Of a DNA stretch of 64,000 bases, positions 61,275 through 64,000 are shown piece by piece. Position numbers and translations under genes: made by a program. Every line of letters starts with the position of its first letter. Position 1 is the first letter of the stretch. Origin of the DNA: Streptomyces longisporoflavus (GTDB lineage Bacteria; Actinomycetota; Actinomycetes; Streptomycetales; Streptomycetaceae); contig NZ_BMTR01000008.1 in assembly GCF_014649775.1 (NCBI RefSeq), positions 186,001-250,000 on the forward strand. The letters are read 5' to 3'. The notes beneath the pieces are model-generated. The model made no database searches. It was given only the letters and a program-made list of their open reading frames with translations, and was not told the origin of the DNA.

Positions 61275-62269
61275 GCGCGGGAGGAGTCGCGCGGGACCAG
61301 GGCCGCCGGTACGACGACGGGGCCCTGGGGTGCCGTCCCGGACGCGGGGCCCGCGCGGCCCTCGACCAGGTCGACGAGGAGCTCCACCGCGGCGCGTGCC
61401 GTCGCCTCCGGGGCGAGGGTCACCGTGGTCACGGGCGGCCGGGTCAGCGCGTAGCCGGTGTCCTCGCTCGCGCACACCACACGCAGATCGCCGGGGACGC
61501 GCAGACCGAGCCGCGCCGCGGCGGCCAGGAGCTGCCGGCCGCCGGGGTCGTACGCCGCGTAGACGGCGTCGGCGCGGGCCGGGCCCCGCAGCAGCGCGTC
61601 GAACGCCTTTCCTTCGGCGTCCGTCACGTCGAAGGGCACGACCAGCGGGTCCGCGCCGTGTTCCGCGCACCATGTGGCGTAGGCCGCCGTCACCGTGCGC
61701 GCGTAGTGCTCGTCGCCGTGGCCCGACTGGAGGGCGACGCGGCGGGCGCCGGACGCGGCGAGGTGGTCGAGGACTTCGCGGGTGGTCGTCTCGTGGTCGT
61801 TGTCGACCCAGTGGTCGCCCGGGTGCGGGTCGCCGGGGGCGCCGTCGAAGACGAGCGGGATGCCGCGGGCGCGCAGCGCGGTGACCATCGGGTCCCCGCG
61901 CGGGCTGTCCATGATCAGCATGCCGTCGACGGCGAGGGTGTGCCACGAGTCGTCCCCCGCGCGGGCGGCGGGCAGCGCGGTGAGGGCGTAGCCGCGCGCG
62001 TGGGCCGCTGAGGTGGCAGCCGTGACGACGCGGGAGAAGTAGGCGATCTCCGTGTAGTTCCAGGCGGTGGGGAACGTGGTGACCGCGATGCCGAGGGTCC
62101 GTGTGCGCGGGGCGGTGCGGCGGGTGCCGTAGCCGAGGGCGGTGGCGGTTTCCCGTACCCGGCGGCGGGTGGCGCCGCCCAGGCGGCCGGTGCCGTTCAG
62201 GGCGTGCGAGACCGTCGCGGTCGACACCTCCGCTGCGCGGGCTATGTCGGTGAGGGTGGGCCCTGGCAC
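61256..62269 (-). CDS. LacI-family transcriptional regulator
   Basis: A 337-residue LacI repressor. The headpiece is LTDIARAAEVSTATVSHALN at residues 5-24, with the hinge helix near GGATRRRVRETATALGYGTR. The effector domain follows (TLGIAVTTFPTAWNYTEIAY, VDGMLIMDSPRGDPMVTALR, ADAVYAAYDPGGRQLLAAAA). In this family the domain binds a sugar or nucleoside. It is divergent from the amidohydrolase gene. The palindrome TTCCGCGGAA at 62309-62318, 40 bp before its start, is a weak candidate autoregulatory site. Confidence 0.87.
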   Translation of the reverse strand: MPGPTLTDIARAAEVSTATVSHALNGTGRLGGATRRRVRETATALGYGTRRTAPRTRTLGIAVTTFPTAWNYTEIAYFSRVVTAATSAAHARGYALTALPAARAGDDSWHTLAVDGMLIMDSPRGDPMVTALRARGIPLVFDGAPGDPHPGDHWVDNDHETTTREVLDHLAASGARRVALQSGHGDEHYARTVTAAYATWCAEHGADPLVVPFDVTDAEGKAFDALLRGPARADAVYAAYDPGGRQLLAAAARLGLRVPGDLRVVCASEDTGYALTRPPVTTVTLAPEATARAAVELLVDLVEGRAGPASGTAPQGPVVVPAALVPRDSSRAQPAAG

Positions 62270-62387
62270 GGCGGCAATCCTACGGATTCACTGTGCCGGG
62301 GGCCATGTTTCCGCGGAATCCGTCGCGGGCGGCCGGTTCTGGTTAACGGGTTACTCGGTGAGGGTTTGTGGCGCCGCGGGGTTGTTG

Positions 62388-62440
62388 CGCCGCCCGCCTC
62401 GCGGCGGTTTTTTTGCCCGCCCACCACCCGATTGCCCCGC
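62388..62440 (+). repeat. Hairpin repeat copy with T7 tract
   Basis: CGCCGC-N7-GCGGCG followed by GTTTTTTT is a textbook intrinsic terminator on the plus strand. It is followed by CCCGCCCACCACCCGATTGC, which matches the complement of the hairpin repeats at 29486-29762. It sits 24-76 bp before the amidohydrolase start, so in the 5' leader or promoter of that gene. Confidence 0.75.
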
Positions 62441-62463
62441 GACACAACAACGAGGAGACCCCC

Positions 62464-64000
62464 ATGACCCCTCCGTACCCCTCCCCCCTCTCCCGGCGCG
62501 GCCTCATCGCCGCCGCTGGTGCCGCCGGTGCCGCCGGTGCCGCCTCTGTCGTCGCGGGCGCACCCGGTGCCGCCGCCTCGTCGCCGCGCCGGTCCGCCGC
62601 GCTCGTCGTACACAACTCCCGCGTCTTCAGCGGCCTCAAGGGCAACGCCCCCGCGCGGGCCGTCGCCGTCGGGCGGGACGGGAAGATCCTGGCCGTCGGG
62701 AGCGACGCCTCGCTCAAGCGGTTCATCGGGCGGGACACGCAGGTCGTGGACGGGCGGGGCGGCACCCTCATGAGCGGCGTCCACGACGGGCACGCCCACC
62801 CGATGGACGCCGCGAGCCGCTCGCTGCGGCCGTCCCTGGCCGGCGCCGAGCAGACCGTCGAGGAGTTGCGGAAGACGCTGACCGGGTTTCTGAAGGACTC
62901 CGCCGAGCAGGAGCCCGACGGGTGGCTCGTGGTGGAGGACTGGAACCCGGTCGGGCTGCTGCCGCGCGGCACCGCCCCGCACCACTCCATGCTCGACGCC
63001 CTGCCCACCCGCCGCCCGATCGCCCTGCGCGGCGGCGACGGGCACAACCTGTGGGCCAATCAGCGCGCCCTGGACATAGCGAAGATCACCGCGTCGACCC
63101 CGGACCCGGTCGGCGGCAAGATCGTCAAGGGCGCGGACGGCAAGCCGACCGGCGTGCTCAAGGACGACGCCCAGCCGCTCGTCTCCCGGCACATCCCCGA
63201 GCCCGACGAGGCGCAGCTCGCGGACGCCGCCGCGAAGACCCTCGCCGAGGCCGCCGCGTCCGGCATCACGACCTTCATGGAAGCCGTGGTGGGCCGCGGC
63301 GAACTGAAGCTGTATCAGCGTCTGGCCGAGTCGGGCCGCCTGCTCCAGCGCATCGTGCCCGCCCTGCGCATCGAGTCCGGCCAGACCAAGGACCCGGCGG
63401 CGGCGGTCGCGTACGCGAAGGCGCTCCGAAAGGACTTCGGGGACGTGCGCGGGCTCCGCTTCGGCACCGTCAAGGTTTTCCTGGACGGGGTCATCGAGTA
63501 CCCGGCGCAGACCGCGGCGCTCCTGAAGCCCTACCTCGACAAGGACGGCAAACCCACCGACCACCGCGGCGACCTGTACGTCTCGCCGGCGGAGTTCGGC
63601 CGGCTCAGCGCCGCCTTCAACGCCGAGGGCTGGCAGATGCACGCGCACGCCATCGGCGACCGCGCGGTCCGTACCTCCCTGGACGGGTACGAGTACGCCC
63701 TGCGGAAGACCGGGGCGCGCGGCCTGCGCAACACCACCGCCCACCTCCAGCTCGTCGACCCCGCCGACCTGCCCCGCTTCGCCCGCCTCGGCGTGATCCC
63801 CTGCATGCAGCTCCAGTGGGCCACCCGCAACATCTGGACGATGGACGCCCTGCTGCCCTACATCGGCGCCGGCCGCCACCGTCTGCTGTACCCGGCGCGC
63901 GGTCTGGAGCGGCACGGGGCGCTGCTGTCCGGTGGCTCGGACTGGCCGGTCGACCCGTTGCAGGTGTGGAACCAGGTCCGTACCGCCGTCGACCGGTCCG
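62464..64000 (+). CDS. Tat-exported amidohydrolase (YtcJ-like), cut by window end
   Basis: 512 residues are visible and the frame is open at the window end. A twin-arginine signal (LSRRGLIAAAGAAGAAGAAS) leads to the amidohydrolase fold: AALVVHNSRVFSGLKGNAPA, metal ligands in MSGVHDGHAHPMD (His110, His112), TVKVFLDGVIEYPAQT near 340, MHAHAIGDRAVR near 393 and LSGGSDWPVDPLQVW near 490. Members hydrolyse N-acyl or formamide-type bonds; the substrate is unknown. GGAGA lies 8 nt before the ATG. Divergent from the LacI regulator, which may control it. Confidence 0.85.
   Translation, partial: MTPPYPSPLSRRGLIAAAGAAGAAGAASVVAGAPGAAASSPRRSAALVVHNSRVFSGLKGNAPARAVAVGRDGKILAVGSDASLKRFIGRDTQVVDGRGGTLMSGVHDGHAHPMDAASRSLRPSLAGAEQTVEELRKTLTGFLKDSAEQEPDGWLVVEDWNPVGLLPRGTAPHHSMLDALPTRRPIALRGGDGHNLWANQRALDIAKITASTPDPVGGKIVKGADGKPTGVLKDDAQPLVSRHIPEPDEAQLADAAAKTLAEAAASGITTFMEAVVGRGELKLYQRLAESGRLLQRIVPALRIESGQTKDPAAAVAYAKALRKDFGDVRGLRFGTVKVFLDGVIEYPAQTAALLKPYLDKDGKPTDHRGDLYVSPAEFGRLSAAFNAEGWQMHAHAIGDRAVRTSLDGYEYALRKTGARGLRNTTAHLQLVDPADLPRFARLGVIPCMQLQWATRNIWTMDALLPYIGAGRHRLLYPARGLERHGALLSGGSDWPVDPLQVWNQVRTAVDRS

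Overview
The window is a high-GC actinobacterial chromosome segment, almost certainly from a Streptomyces species. The evidence is the strong GC-rich third-codon bias, frequent GTG starts, Tat and lipoprotein exports, a DasR-like regulatory signature, and a run of genes in an order I remember from the S. coelicolor core (acnA, ngcEFG, rok7B7, xylFGH, dxs, fadBA, rnd, response regulator, DUF3000, hemE, hemY, hemQ). I see no phage genes, insertion sequences, CRISPR arrays, rRNA or tRNA genes. The changes visible here are small: gene remnants, a deletion scar and dispersed hairpin repeats.

Layout. 0-12 kb: housekeeping and accessory genes (pyrimidine/riboflavin-type reductase, ZapE-like ATPase, secreted PhoX phosphatase, secreted sphingomyelinase-type phosphodiesterase, a TetR/MFS unit with good operator candidates, VOC protein, polysaccharide deacetylase, Pth2-type hydrolase, darcynin, NmrA-like reductase with a divergent LysR regulator). 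12.5-17.6 kb: the most unusual locus. It has two DUF4142 membrane proteins, a DUF692 (MNIO) enzyme with a fused C-terminal partner-like domain, a TIGR04222-type membrane protein ending in a Gly/Cys tail, and a second TIGR04222-like protein without that tail. I propose that the MNIO enzyme modifies the cysteines of the tail, and that the locus arose by duplication. 17.7-29.4 kb: a secreted peptidase-like hydrolase, heme genes hemQ/hemY/hemE of the coproporphyrin-dependent route, a DUF4349 lipoprotein, a CoA-disulfide-reductase-like flavoprotein, DUF3000, an orphan response regulator and RNase D. 29.5-33.3 kb: tandem hairpin repeats followed by the fadA-fadB beta-oxidation operon. 33.3-40.1 kb: a propeller-like protein, NYN-like nuclease, GT39-like membrane glycosyltransferase, amino-acid permease and dxs.

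40.3-52 kb is a sugar-uptake block read on the minus strand: xylFGH, the ROK regulator, a three-gene ABC importer with a dre-like DasR site, and ngcEFG for N-acetylglucosamine/chitobiose. A 1286-residue secreted GH92 alpha-mannosidase follows on the plus strand, so pentose, aminosugar and mannan scavenging lie together. acnA (with a possible iron box) closes the core part. At 60.3-61.3 kb a deletion has removed the 5' halves of two divergent genes, a SnoaL-tailed ECF sigma factor and an alkene reductase. A LacI regulator and a Tat-exported amidohydrolase, cut by the window end, finish the segment.

At least eight genes have a -10-like hexamer ending 6-7 nt before the start codon and no convincing Shine-Dalgarno, suggesting leaderless transcripts. 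Many gene ends carry long perfect GC-rich stem-loops, the usual Streptomyces terminator form.
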